64,000 bases of DNA, from assembly GCF_034424625.1 (NCBI RefSeq), contig NZ_CP139976.1:6258532-6322531 (forward strand), given 5' to 3'. The stretch's first letter is position 1. Each line of letters starts with the position of its first letter. This stretch comes from Janthinobacterium lividum (GTDB lineage: Bacteria > Pseudomonadota > Gammaproteobacteria > Burkholderiales > Burkholderiaceae_D). The position numbers and the translations under genes were made by a program. The notes beneath the pieces were generated by a model. It did not search any database. It was not told the origin of the DNA and saw only the letters and a program-made list of their open reading frames with translations. Of this stretch, positions 41,201 to 49,780 are shown one piece after another.

Positions 41201-42334
41201 ATGCCGACTGTACAATCGCCGAAACTGACCCTCTCCCAGACCAGCTCCCAACAGGGAGCCCTTGTCACTGCCAGCGGCACCTGGCAGGTGCACGCGCTGG
41301 CGCATGACAATGCCATCAAGGCCATCGATGCCCAGCTCAAGCCCTTGCAGGGCGATACCAAGGCGCAATGGGACCTGTCGGCCATCGACAGCATGGACCA
41401 TATCGGCGCCCAGCTGTTCTGGAATGCCTGGGGCAAGCAGCGTCCGGCGCAGCTGACCCTGGCGCCGTCGCAGGAAGAGTTTTTCAGGCGCATCGAAGAA
41501 ACGGGGCCGTTGGAAACGCCGCCCTCGCGCGCCAACCGCCTCACGCCCGTGATGAAACTGGGCATGGCCATCCTGCTGTTTTTCGAACATTTGAAGGGTT
41601 TTATTGCCCTCGTGGGCCAGGTGACGCAGGATATCGGCCGCTTCGCGCGCCATCCGATGCGCGGGCCATGGCGTGAAATTTCCGCCAATATCTTCCATGC
41701 GGGCTTCCAGGCGCTGGGCATCACGGCCCTCGTCGGCTTTCTGATCGGCGTGGTGCTGTCCTATCTGTCAGCGCAGCAGCTGCGCGCCTTTGGCGGCGAC
41801 ATCTACCTGGTCAACCTGCTGGGCATGAGCGTCATCCGCGAACTGGGACCGCTGCTCGCCGCCATCCTCGTCGCCGGGCGCTCGGGCTCGTCCATCACGG
41901 CCCAGCTGGGCGTCATGCGCGTCACGGAAGAGCTCGACGCCATGCTGGTGATGGGCATTTCGCACGGATTCCGCCTGATCATGCCGAAAGTGCTGGCCCT
42001 GGCCATTTCCATGCCCCTGCTCGTCATCTGGACGGATACGGCCGCGCTGATCGGCGGCATGGTGGCGGCCAAGGTGGAACTGAACCTGTCAGCGCGCTAC
42101 TTCATCCAGAAGCTGCCCGACGCCGTGCCGCTGGCCAACTACATGATCGGCCTGGGCAAAGGCGTCATCTTCGGCATGCTGATCGCGCTGGTCTCGTGCC
42201 ACTTCGGCCTGCGCATCAAGGCCAACACGGAAAGCCTGGGGCGCGGCACCACCACCGCCGTCGTCACGGCCATCACGGTCGTGATCCTGGCCGACGCCGT
42301 GTTCGCCATCGTCTTCAATGGAGTGGGCTACTGA
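41201..42334 (+). CDS. MlaE-family ABC permease with N-terminal STAS-like domain
   Basis: A 377-residue inner-membrane permease for lipid transport. Residues 1-100 look like a STAS (MlaB-like) domain (WDLSAIDSMDHIGAQLFWNAW), fused to the MlaE core with its conserved LGMSVIRELGPLLAAILVAGRSGSSI and five or six membrane helices. A fused STAS-permease occurs in many MCE systems. The stop overlaps the next start (TGATG). It is the first of four genes forming an Mla/Pqi-like intermembrane lipid transporter. Confidence 0.9.
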   Translation: MPTVQSPKLTLSQTSSQQGALVTASGTWQVHALAHDNAIKAIDAQLKPLQGDTKAQWDLSAIDSMDHIGAQLFWNAWGKQRPAQLTLAPSQEEFFRRIEETGPLETPPSRANRLTPVMKLGMAILLFFEHLKGFIALVGQVTQDIGRFARHPMRGPWREISANIFHAGFQALGITALVGFLIGVVLSYLSAQQLRAFGGDIYLVNLLGMSVIRELGPLLAAILVAGRSGSSITAQLGVMRVTEELDAMLVMGISHGFRLIMPKVLALAISMPLLVIWTDTAALIGGMVAAKVELNLSARYFIQKLPDAVPLANYMIGLGKGVIFGMLIALVSCHFGLRIKANTESLGRGTTTAVVTAITVVILADAVFAIVFNGVGY

Positions 42335-43233
42335 TGGCGGACGACACCAATATCGCTTGCGGCACCGGCAAGGAAGGCCAGTTCAACCTGCACGGCGACG
42401 CGCCCGTGGTGGACATCACCAATCTGTGGACCAAATTCGGCCGCACCGTCGTGCACCAGGACTTGAACCTGGAAATCGAACGGGGTGAAATCCTGTCCAT
42501 CGTGGGCGGCTCCGGCACGGGCAAGACGGTGCTGCTGCGCCAGATGCTGGGCCTGGAACATCCGGCGCGGGGATGCGTCAAAGTTTTTGGCGAAGATATC
42601 AACCAGGCAAGTTCCGACCAGCTGCAACAGTTACGCAACCACTGGGGCATGCTGTTCCAGCAAGGCGCCCTGTATTCGGCCCTGACCGTGTTCGACAATG
42701 TGGCCCAGCCGATGCGCGAATTGCGCGTGCTGCCCGAAGCCCTGGTGCACGACGCGGTACTATTAAAGATGAACATGGTGGGCCTGGGCCCGGAACATGC
42801 GCTGAAAATGCCCTCGGACTTGTCGGGCGGCATGATCAAGCGCGTGGCGCTGGCCCGCGCCCTGGCGCTGGAACCGAAATTATTATTCCTCGACGAACCC
42901 ACGGCGGGCCTGGACCCGGACCTGTCGGAAAGTTTTGTCGCCCTGATCCAGTCGCTGCACCGCGAATTGGGCTTGACAGTGGTGATGGTCACGCATGACC
43001 TAGACACTTTGTTCGCCCTGTCCACGCGCATCGCCGTGCTGGCGGAAAAACACGTGATCGCCATCGGCCCCACGCGCGAGGTGATCGAAGTCGACCACCC
43101 GTTCATCAAGCAATTTTTCCTCGGCGACCGCGGCAAGCGCGCGCTGGCCGTCCTCGATGAGAAACAGGCGGCGGCGGGCAATGCGGCGCAGCCAGGCGAC
43201 GACGCCGGCACAGACAAGAAAGCGGAGAAGTAA
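42334..43233 (+). CDS. MlaF-like ABC transporter ATPase
   Basis: A 299-residue ATPase with Walker A GGSGTGKT (58-65), signature LSGGMIKR, Walker B LLFLDEPTAGLDP and the switch histidine in VVMVTHD. The long C-terminal tail (FFLGDRGKRAL) is usual in Mla-type ATPases. The start at 42334 is inside the previous stop (TGATG), and the stop overlaps the next ATG (TAATG), so the three genes are coupled. It powers the MlaE-like permease. Confidence 0.93.
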   Translation: MADDTNIACGTGKEGQFNLHGDAPVVDITNLWTKFGRTVVHQDLNLEIERGEILSIVGGSGTGKTVLLRQMLGLEHPARGCVKVFGEDINQASSDQLQQLRNHWGMLFQQGALYSALTVFDNVAQPMRELRVLPEALVHDAVLLKMNMVGLGPEHALKMPSDLSGGMIKRVALARALALEPKLLFLDEPTAGLDPDLSESFVALIQSLHRELGLTVVMVTHDLDTLFALSTRIAVLAEKHVIAIGPTREVIEVDHPFIKQFFLGDRGKRALAVLDEKQAAAGNAAQPGDDAGTDKKAEK

Positions 43234-44192
43234 TGGAAAACAGATCACATGCCCTGATGACGGGATTTTTTACGCTCACCCTGCTGGTGGCCGCCATTCT
43301 GTTCGGCGTCTGGTTCAACCGCGACCGCGTGGAACGGGTGCCGTACCTGCTCGCCACCACCCTGTCCGTGCCGGGCCTGAACCCGCAGGCGACCGTGCGC
43401 TACCGGGGCCTGGAAGTGGGCAAGGTCGACGCCATCGACTTCGACACGCAAAAGGCGGGGCAAATCCTCGTGCACATCAGCGTGGCGCCCGATACCCCCG
43501 TCACCAGCACCACCTTTGCCACCCTCGGCTACCAGGGCGTGACGGGTATCGCCTACATCCAGCTCGACGATGAACAGGTGGGCTCGAAACTGCTGGGCAC
43601 CAGCAAGGACAAGCCGTCGCTGATTCCCCTGCGCGCGGGCTTGCTCGACCAGCTGGAAAAGCGCGGCAAACGCATCCTCGACCAGGCCGAACAGATCACC
43701 AACAAGGTCAACAACCTGCTCAGCCCCGAGAACCAGGCGGCCATGCTGGGCGCCTTCAATGAAGTGGGCAAGGCGGCCAAGGCCTTTGGCGCCATTCCGC
43801 AGCAGCTCGAGCCGACCCTGACGCAATTGCCGCAACTGACGGAACAGACGCGGCAAACCTTGACGGCCGTCAGCACGGCCGGCAAGAACGTGTCGGACTT
43901 GACGGCCACGTGGAAAAAGCTGGGCAACGATATCCAGGCGCCCGGCGGCGTGCTCGACAAGGTCAATGGCACGGTCGACCGGGTCGGCAACTCGGTGGAA
44001 ACGGTGGCCAATGGCGTATCGCTGGAAGTCTTGCCACAGGTAATAGAGCTGAGCGGCGAGGCGCGCTCCTCGATGCGCGCCCTGAAAACCACCATGAGCA
44101 CGCTCAATGAACAGCCGCAGAGCATCTTGTTCGGCGCCCCAGACATCCCACCCGGCCCGGGCGAGCCCGGTTTTTCGGCGCCGGGCAAATAA
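43233..44192 (+). CDS. MCE/MlaD-family lipid-binding protein
   Basis: A 319-residue periplasmic protein anchored by one N-terminal helix (MTGFFTLTLLVAAILFGVWF). One MCE domain follows (VPGLNPQATVRYRGLEVGKVDAIDF, about residues 40-120), then a long helical tail with predicted coiled coil (about 130-290) that could form a tunnel as in PqiB/LetB-type proteins. It works with the permease and ATPase just upstream. The cargo is probably phospholipid, by family. Confidence 0.9.
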   Translation: MENRSHALMTGFFTLTLLVAAILFGVWFNRDRVERVPYLLATTLSVPGLNPQATVRYRGLEVGKVDAIDFDTQKAGQILVHISVAPDTPVTSTTFATLGYQGVTGIAYIQLDDEQVGSKLLGTSKDKPSLIPLRAGLLDQLEKRGKRILDQAEQITNKVNNLLSPENQAAMLGAFNEVGKAAKAFGAIPQQLEPTLTQLPQLTEQTRQTLTAVSTAGKNVSDLTATWKKLGNDIQAPGGVLDKVNGTVDRVGNSVETVANGVSLEVLPQVIELSGEARSSMRALKTTMSTLNEQPQSILFGAPDIPPGPGEPGFSAPGK

Positions 44193-44204
44193 GGAGAACA
44201 CCGC

Positions 44205-44819
44205 ATGCCTATCCCACGCAATCTCAGCGCACTCGTCCTGGCCACCGCATTCCTGCTGGGCGGTTGCGCCAGCCGCGGCCCCGTCCCCACGTTTTATGAT
44301 TTCGGCCCGGCCGCGCCGCTGGCCGCCGCGCAGCCGGCGGCGCCAGCCGTGCCCGTGCTGGTGATCGCCGACGCCAACGGTCCATCCTGGCTGGACAGCC
44401 AGCGCATGTATTACCGCTTGCTGTACGCCGATGCGCAGCAATCGCGCCCGTACGCCTACAACCGCTGGAACACGCCGCCGCTGCAACTGCTGAGCCAGCG
44501 CCTGAAAACCCGCGTGGCGCAAAGCGGCGTGAAAGTGCTGTCGACCACGGACGCGGCCGCCGGCATGCCCCTGCTGCGCATCGACGTCGATGATTTTTCG
44601 CAAGCTTTCGATACGCAAACGCAGAGCAGCGGCCATGTCTCGCTGCGCGCCTCGCTGTTCCGCGGCCACCGCCTGATCGACCAGAAAACCTTCAGCCGCA
44701 GCGGCCCGGCAAGCAGCGCCGACGCGCAAGGGGGCGCGCAGGCGCTGGCGGCGGCCTCGGACGCCATCGCCGCCGACCTGCTGACCTGGCTGGGCACGCT
44801 GACCATCCCGAAAGAATGA
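44205..44819 (+). CDS. ABC-transport auxiliary lipoprotein (PqiC-like)
   Basis: A 204-residue outer-membrane lipoprotein with lipobox LLGGC (Cys22), then the ABC-type transport auxiliary domain (SQRMYYRLLYADAQQSRPYAYNRW). PqiC-like proteins cap MCE transporters at the outer membrane. AAGGAGA lies upstream. Its stop overlaps the VanZ start by 4 bp (ATGA). Confidence 0.88.
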   Translation: MPIPRNLSALVLATAFLLGGCASRGPVPTFYDFGPAAPLAAAQPAAPAVPVLVIADANGPSWLDSQRMYYRLLYADAQQSRPYAYNRWNTPPLQLLSQRLKTRVAQSGVKVLSTTDAAAGMPLLRIDVDDFSQAFDTQTQSSGHVSLRASLFRGHRLIDQKTFSRSGPASSADAQGGAQALAAASDAIAADLLTWLGTLTIPKE

Positions 44820-46003
44820 CGGCGCCAGCTTCCCCCGCCAGTCCGGCGGCGCCACTGCCGCCCGTCCGCTCCTCGCCCGTGTCGCGCGCGACCCTGCTCG
44901 CCTACGTCTTCCTGATCGTGTACGCCAGCTGGTTTCCGTTCACGGGTTGGCACAGCAATGGCCTGTCGCCGCTGACGTTCCTGGAAAACACGCGCATGCC
45001 CCGCTACTGGACGGGCTTTGACGTGGGCATCAATGTCGTCGGCTACATCCCGCTGGGCGCCTTGATCGTGTATTCACTGTTTCCACGCATCACGGGTTTC
45101 TTTGCCGTCATCGTCGCCAGCCTGTGCGGCATGTTGATTTCCGGCAGCATGGAAGCCGTGCAAACCTATTTGCCCAGCCGCGTATCGTCGAATCTGGACT
45201 TTTATACGAATTCGGCCGGCTGCTGCATCGGTTCCATCATCGGCGCCCTGACGGCGCGCAAGCTGCTCGACCATAGCCATTTGTACCGCTTGCGCCAGCG
45301 CTGGTTTGCCCAACATGCCAGCCAGGGCCTGGTGCTGGTGGCCCTGTGGCCGCTGGCGCAGATCTATCCGCAAGGCTATCTGTTCGGCCTGGGCCAGCTG
45401 CTGCCCATCCTGTCGGACTGGCTGTCGCGCCTGGCGGGCATGGAGATCGACCTGGCCACCTACCTGCGTCCCGACGTGATCTTAACCGTCGAGCAATATT
45501 GGCTTTCGGAAACCATCATCACGGCGTGCGGCATGACGGGCGCCGTGCTTACCTTGCTGTGCCTGCTGCGCCGCGCCGCGCCCCGCACCGTGCTGATGCT
45601 GATCCTCATCGCCGCCGCCCTGACCGTGCGCTCGATGGCCAGCGCGCTGCTGTTTTCGCCCGAAAACGCCTTCGTCTGGATCACGCCAGGCGCCCAGGGC
45701 GGTTTCCTGATCGGCCTGATCATGCTGGGCGGCCTGGCGTTCGCCCCGCACGTGGCGCAGCGCCGCATCGCGGCCGCCACCTTGCTGCTGAGCCTGGTGA
45801 TGGTGAATACGACGCCGATCAACCCGTACTTCATGTCAACCTTGCAAGGCTGGGTGCAAGGTAAGTTCCTGAACTTCAATGGCGCGGCGCAATTCCTCGC
45901 CTTGCTGTGGCCCTTCATGGCCCTGTGGTTCCTGTGCCTGCCCTCGCACCGCCTGAACCGGCAGGAGGACGTGCAGCGCCAGCGTCGCGAAGACCACCCA
46001 TAA
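44816..46003 (+). CDS. VanZ-family membrane protein
   Basis: A 395-residue membrane protein with about eight to ten hydrophobic segments. The VanZ-like first third is recognisable (LLAYVFLIVYASWFPFTGW, then DVGINVVGYIPLGALIVYSLFP). VanZ proteins were first linked to teicoplanin resistance, but the general role is unknown. Its ATGA overlap with the lipoprotein gene puts it in the lipid-transport operon, suggesting an envelope function, as inference. Confidence 0.82.
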   Translation: MTAPASPASPAAPLPPVRSSPVSRATLLAYVFLIVYASWFPFTGWHSNGLSPLTFLENTRMPRYWTGFDVGINVVGYIPLGALIVYSLFPRITGFFAVIVASLCGMLISGSMEAVQTYLPSRVSSNLDFYTNSAGCCIGSIIGALTARKLLDHSHLYRLRQRWFAQHASQGLVLVALWPLAQIYPQGYLFGLGQLLPILSDWLSRLAGMEIDLATYLRPDVILTVEQYWLSETIITACGMTGAVLTLLCLLRRAAPRTVLMLILIAAALTVRSMASALLFSPENAFVWITPGAQGGFLIGLIMLGGLAFAPHVAQRRIAAATLLLSLVMVNTTPINPYFMSTLQGWVQGKFLNFNGAAQFLALLWPFMALWFLCLPSHRLNRQEDVQRQRREDHP

Positions 46004-46043
46004 GCGTTATCATGGCGCATTGATGAATCAGCAGGAGAATAGT

Positions 46044-46361
46044 ATGAGCGACGCACCGTATTTTGAACGCCACGTTTTTTTCTGCATGAATAAACGTGAA
46101 GACGGCCGCAACAGCTGCGGCGACCATGGCGCGGAAGCGGCGCAAAAGCATTGCAAGCGCCGCATCAAGGAACTCGACATGAATGGCGCGGGCAAGATCC
46201 GCATCAACCAGGCCGGCTGCATGGACCGCTGCGAAGAAGGCCCGCTGCTGGTGATCTACCCGGAAGCGACCTGGTACACCTATGTCGACACCAGCGATAT
46301 CGATGAAATCATCGATACGCACCTGGTGGGCGGCAAAATTGTCGAACGCCTCAAGATTTAA
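46044..46361 (+). CDS. Thioredoxin-like [2Fe-2S] ferredoxin-domain protein
   Basis: A 105-residue cytoplasmic protein with four cluster-type cysteines in the thioredoxin-like ferredoxin pattern: Cys14 and Cys25 (CMNKREDGRNSC), then Cys59 and Cys63 (CMDRC). I chose the ATG at 46044 with AGGAG upstream; the in-frame ATG at 46020 has none. Partners are not known. It lies between the VanZ gene and a hydrolase gene with short gaps. Confidence 0.85.
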   Translation: MSDAPYFERHVFFCMNKREDGRNSCGDHGAEAAQKHCKRRIKELDMNGAGKIRINQAGCMDRCEEGPLLVIYPEATWYTYVDTSDIDEIIDTHLVGGKIVERLKI

Positions 46362-46387
46362 TGCCAATTTAAGAGATACCCACCAGT

Positions 46388-47050
46388 ATGAGCATCATGA
46401 ACAGAAACTCGGAAAAATTTACCCTCGCCGGCCATGCAGGCAGCATGGAAGGCTTGCTCGATTTCCCGGCAGACACTCCGCGCGGCATCGCTCTCGTTGC
46501 CCATCCGCACCCTTTGTACGGCGGCACGATGGATAACAAGGTCACGCAAACCCTGGCGCGCGCGTTTGTCACGCTCGGTTATGTGGTGGCGCGCATCAAC
46601 TTCCGCGGCGTGGGCGCTTCCGAAGGCGTGCATGACCATGGCGCGGGCGAGACGGACGACATGCAATTGCTGTATGAACACATGCGCGGCCTGTACCCGG
46701 GCTTGCCCGTGGCCTTGTCCGGTTTCTCGTTCGGCACCTTCGTGCAATCGAAACTGCAGGAGCGCCTGGCTGCCGCCGGCACACCCGCCGAGCGCCTGGC
46801 GCTGATCGGCAGCGCGGCCGGCAAGTGGGCCATGGCTGATATTCCCGCCGACACCATCTTGATCCACGGCGAACTGGACGACACGATTCCCCTGTCCGCC
46901 GTCTTCGACTGGGCCCGTCCACAAGACATTCCCGTGATCGTGATCCCCGGCGCCGACCACTTTTTCCACCGCAAGCTCAACCACATCAAGAACCTCGTGA
47001 TTGCCCTGTGGCATGGTGACAAACCCGCAATCGCAGCAGATGATCATTGA
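46388..47050 (+). CDS. Alpha/beta hydrolase
   Basis: A 220-residue serine hydrolase of the dienelactone-hydrolase-like family. It has an oxyanion-loop motif HPHPLYGGTMDNKV (about 38-51), the nucleophile elbow SGFSFGT (about 117-123), an acid in LIHGELDDTIPL and a final histidine in GADHFFHRK. The substrate is unknown. It follows the ferredoxin-like gene by 26 bp and is likely co-transcribed. Confidence 0.85.
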   Translation: MSIMNRNSEKFTLAGHAGSMEGLLDFPADTPRGIALVAHPHPLYGGTMDNKVTQTLARAFVTLGYVVARINFRGVGASEGVHDHGAGETDDMQLLYEHMRGLYPGLPVALSGFSFGTFVQSKLQERLAAAGTPAERLALIGSAAGKWAMADIPADTILIHGELDDTIPLSAVFDWARPQDIPVIVIPGADHFFHRKLNHIKNLVIALWHGDKPAIAADDH

Positions 47051-47164
47051 AGTGTGGGCTTACTAGCGCCTCCACGGCTATAATTGATCCGTTTTTTCCA
47101 CGCGGCCATGCAGGTAGCAACAGCATGGCCCTCAGCCTTCATCTTTTTCTCGCAGACCAGCCCC

Positions 47165-48310
47165 ATGAAAAAACTTTTAGCGGCACTGGCCTCCAGTGTA
47201 TTTTTCTTTTCCGCCGCCTACGCCCAGAGCGTTCCAGCCCCGACCATCGCCGCCAAGTCCTGGCTGTTGCTTGACGCCACCAGTGGCCAGATCATTGCTT
47301 CGCAAGATCCGGACGCGCGCATCGAGCCGGCATCGTTGACCAAGATCATGACGGCTTACCTGACGTTTGCCGCCATCCGCGAAAAGAAACTGGCACTGGA
47401 CCAAAAAGTGAACGTGTCCGTGCGCGCCTGGAAAGTCGATTCGAGCAGCTCGAAGATGTTCATCGACCCGGCTACCCCCGTCTCGATCGACGACTTGCTG
47501 CACGGCCTGATGATTCAATCGGGTAACGACGCCGCCGTGGCGCTGGCTGAAGCCGTTGCTGGCGATGAAGGCACGTTCGTCGTGCTGATGAACCGCGAAG
47601 CACAACGCATGGGCTTGAAAAACACGCGTTTTGCCAATCCGCATGGCTTGCCTAGCCCCGATAACTATTCCACGGCGCAAGACCTGTCCGTGCTGGCCAA
47701 GCGCGTGATCGCCGACTACCCGGAATTCTACAAAATCGATTCCATCAAAAGTTTTACGTACAACAAGATTACCCAGCCTAACCGCAACCGCCTGCTGTGG
47801 CTGGACCCAACCGTCGATGGCATGAAGACGGGCCACACGGAAGCGGCCGGCTATTGCATGATCGCGTCGGCCCGCCGTCCAGGCGGCACGGGCGAGCGCC
47901 GCCTGATCTCCGTGGTGCTGGGCACCTCGTCGGACCAGGCCCGCACGCAGGAAAGCCAGAAGCTGCTGAACTGGGGCTTCCAGAACTTCGATACGGTCAA
48001 GCTGTACTCGAAGGGCCAGGCCGTGGCCACGCCGGAAGTGTGGAAGGGCTCGAAAGGCACCGTGAAAATCGGTTTCGCCCGCGATGTGCTCGTCACCGTA
48101 CCAAAAGGCACGGCTGCCAAGATGAAACCGGTGCTGGAACGCAAGGACCCGCTGGTCGCGCCATTGGCTGAAAACGCCCCTGTCGGCAAACTGAAAATGA
48201 TGGTCGACGACAAGGTCCTGCTGGAACTGCCTGTCGTGGCGCTGGAAACCATCAACCAGGCCACGATCTTCGGCCGCGCCTGGGATTCGATGCGCCTGTG
48301 GATGAAATAA
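47165..48310 (+). CDS. dacC: D-alanyl-D-alanine carboxypeptidase (PBP5/6 type)
   Basis: A 381-residue periplasmic penicillin-binding protein that removes the terminal D-Ala of peptidoglycan pentapeptides. It has a signal peptide (MKKLLAALASSVFFFSAAYA), catalytic SLTK (Ser57-Lys60), SGND as the SxN motif and KTG in DGMKTGHTEAA. The C-terminal beta domain and amphipathic anchor (ATIFGRAWDSMRLWMK) are as in PBP5. I chose the ATG at 47165, which gives a clean signal peptide; the in-frame ATG at 47084 does not. A TATAAT lies at about 47080. A strong terminator follows. The dacA/dacC name is not certain. Confidence 0.92.
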   Translation: MKKLLAALASSVFFFSAAYAQSVPAPTIAAKSWLLLDATSGQIIASQDPDARIEPASLTKIMTAYLTFAAIREKKLALDQKVNVSVRAWKVDSSSSKMFIDPATPVSIDDLLHGLMIQSGNDAAVALAEAVAGDEGTFVVLMNREAQRMGLKNTRFANPHGLPSPDNYSTAQDLSVLAKRVIADYPEFYKIDSIKSFTYNKITQPNRNRLLWLDPTVDGMKTGHTEAAGYCMIASARRPGGTGERRLISVVLGTSSDQARTQESQKLLNWGFQNFDTVKLYSKGQAVATPEVWKGSKGTVKIGFARDVLVTVPKGTAAKMKPVLERKDPLVAPLAENAPVGKLKMMVDDKVLLELPVVALETINQATIFGRAWDSMRLWMK

Positions 48311-48330
48311 GCAGTTAGCCCCCCAAATAA

Positions 48331-48362
48331 AAAATGCCCGCAGATGCTGCGGGCATTTTTTT
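48331..48362. terminator. Bidirectional terminator between dacC and the cytochrome gene
   Basis: Stem ATGCCCGCAG / CTGCGGGCAT with loop ATG, flanked by A and T runs, between convergent genes. Confidence 0.9.
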
Positions 48363-48374
48363 CGTCCGTAGACT

Positions 48375-49766
48375 TTACTTCGCCGGCGCATCCTTCAGAT
48401 GCGGCTTGCGCGCCACAGGCGGAAAGGTGCCGTGGCGGCCTGCCGCAAACGTCGCCTCCGTCTGCGACGCTGCCACCGGCACAGATACCTTGCGCACCTT
48501 GGCCACCTGCGCCGCCGTCACCGGTGTGCCGCGGTTGCCCCAGCTGGTCTGGATGAAGGTCACCACCTGGGCAGTCTGCTCATCATTAAAAATGTCGGCA
48601 TACGGCGCCATCGTCAGCGCCGACGGCGCCGTGCGCGTGGCCGGCACGGCGCCACCCGACAGCACGATGTTGATGGCCGACGTGGGATCGTTCGTCTGCA
48701 GCACGGCATTGCCGGCCAGCGCAGGGAAGGCCTTGTCGTAGCCCTTGCCGTCGGAGCGGTGGCAGCCGGCGCAGCGGTCCAGGTACAGCTGCGCGCCCTT
48801 GGAATTGACGATACCGCTGAACAATTGCTTGCCCAGCTTGTCATCGGCCACGAAGGCCGGCGTGGCCGGATTCGACGGCGGCAGCGACTTCAGGTATTTC
48901 GCCATCGCCGCCAGGTCGCCATCCGTCATGTGCTGCATGGAATGGGCCACCACATCGTTCATGGCGCCGAACGATGCCGTATGGCTGTTGCGGCCCGTTT
49001 TGAGGAATTCGGCGATCTCCGCCGCGCTCCAGCGCGCCAGGCCGCCGCCATGCTCATTGCGCAGCGAGGGCACGGACCAGCCGTCGATGACGCCGCCGCC
49101 GGCCAGGAACGTCGTGTTGCCTTCGTCCGTCAGCGATTTTTCCTGCATGCCCACGCCGCGCGCCGTGTGGCAGGCGCCGCAGTGGCCCAGGCCCTGCACC
49201 AGGTAGGCGCCGCGCAGCAATTGCGCGTCGCCCGTGGCTGGCGCCTTGTAGGGCTGCGGCGTGGGCGCGAAGGCCCAGCGCCAGATGGTCAAGGGGAAAC
49301 GCATCGACAGCGGCCATGGAATATCGGCCGCCTTGTTCGGCGTCGGGTCCGCCTTCACGCCATGCATGAAGTAGGCGTACAGGGCCTGCATGTCCGCCTC
49401 GCTCAGGCGCGAATATGAGGGGTAGGGCATGGCCGGATACACGGTATAGCCATGTTTCGTCACGCCAGTGCGCATCAGTTTGTCGAAATCGGCAAAGCTC
49501 CAGTCGCCGATGCCGGCCTTTTTATCCGGCGTGATATTCGTGGAATACACCTTGCCGATCGGCGTTTCCATGCCCAGGCCGCCCGCGAACGGCTGGCCTT
49601 TCGTGCCGGCCGTATGGCAGGCGATGCAGTCGCCGGCGCGAGCCAGGTATTCGCCCTGGCGTATCAGCTGGGCGTTCGGGGTGGTGGCAGACCAGGCGAT
49701 GCTGGGGGTACTGGAGGCAAGCGCCAGCAGCAGCGCGCCCACGGTATGGGTGAATGTGTTGTTCAT
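48375..49766 (-). CDS. Triheme cytochrome c subunit of a gluconate-dehydrogenase-type complex
   Basis: A 463-residue secreted cytochrome with a signal peptide (MNNTFTHTVGALLLALASST...AWS) and three haem sites: CIACH (47-51), CGACH (about 194) and CAGCH (about 331). This is the membrane-anchored cytochrome subunit that passes electrons from the flavoprotein to ubiquinone or an oxidase. I chose the ATG at 49766; the open frame extends far upstream into the flavoprotein gene, but that part is its shadow. It lies 14 bp after the flavoprotein gene. Confidence 0.9.
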   Translation of the reverse strand: MNNTFTHTVGALLLALASSTPSIAWSATTPNAQLIRQGEYLARAGDCIACHTAGTKGQPFAGGLGMETPIGKVYSTNITPDKKAGIGDWSFADFDKLMRTGVTKHGYTVYPAMPYPSYSRLSEADMQALYAYFMHGVKADPTPNKAADIPWPLSMRFPLTIWRWAFAPTPQPYKAPATGDAQLLRGAYLVQGLGHCGACHTARGVGMQEKSLTDEGNTTFLAGGGVIDGWSVPSLRNEHGGGLARWSAAEIAEFLKTGRNSHTASFGAMNDVVAHSMQHMTDGDLAAMAKYLKSLPPSNPATPAFVADDKLGKQLFSGIVNSKGAQLYLDRCAGCHRSDGKGYDKAFPALAGNAVLQTNDPTSAINIVLSGGAVPATRTAPSALTMAPYADIFNDEQTAQVVTFIQTSWGNRGTPVTAAQVAKVRKVSVPVAASQTEATFAAGRHGTFPPVARKPHLKDAPAK

Positions 49767-49780
49767 CTTCTTGTTCTTTA

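Noticed and set aside
43245..44855. A 536-codon minus-strand frame over the MCE and lipoprotein genes
   Set aside because: Shadow of the plus-strand lipid-transport operon; its composition is Arg/Gln/His-rich and no domain is seen.
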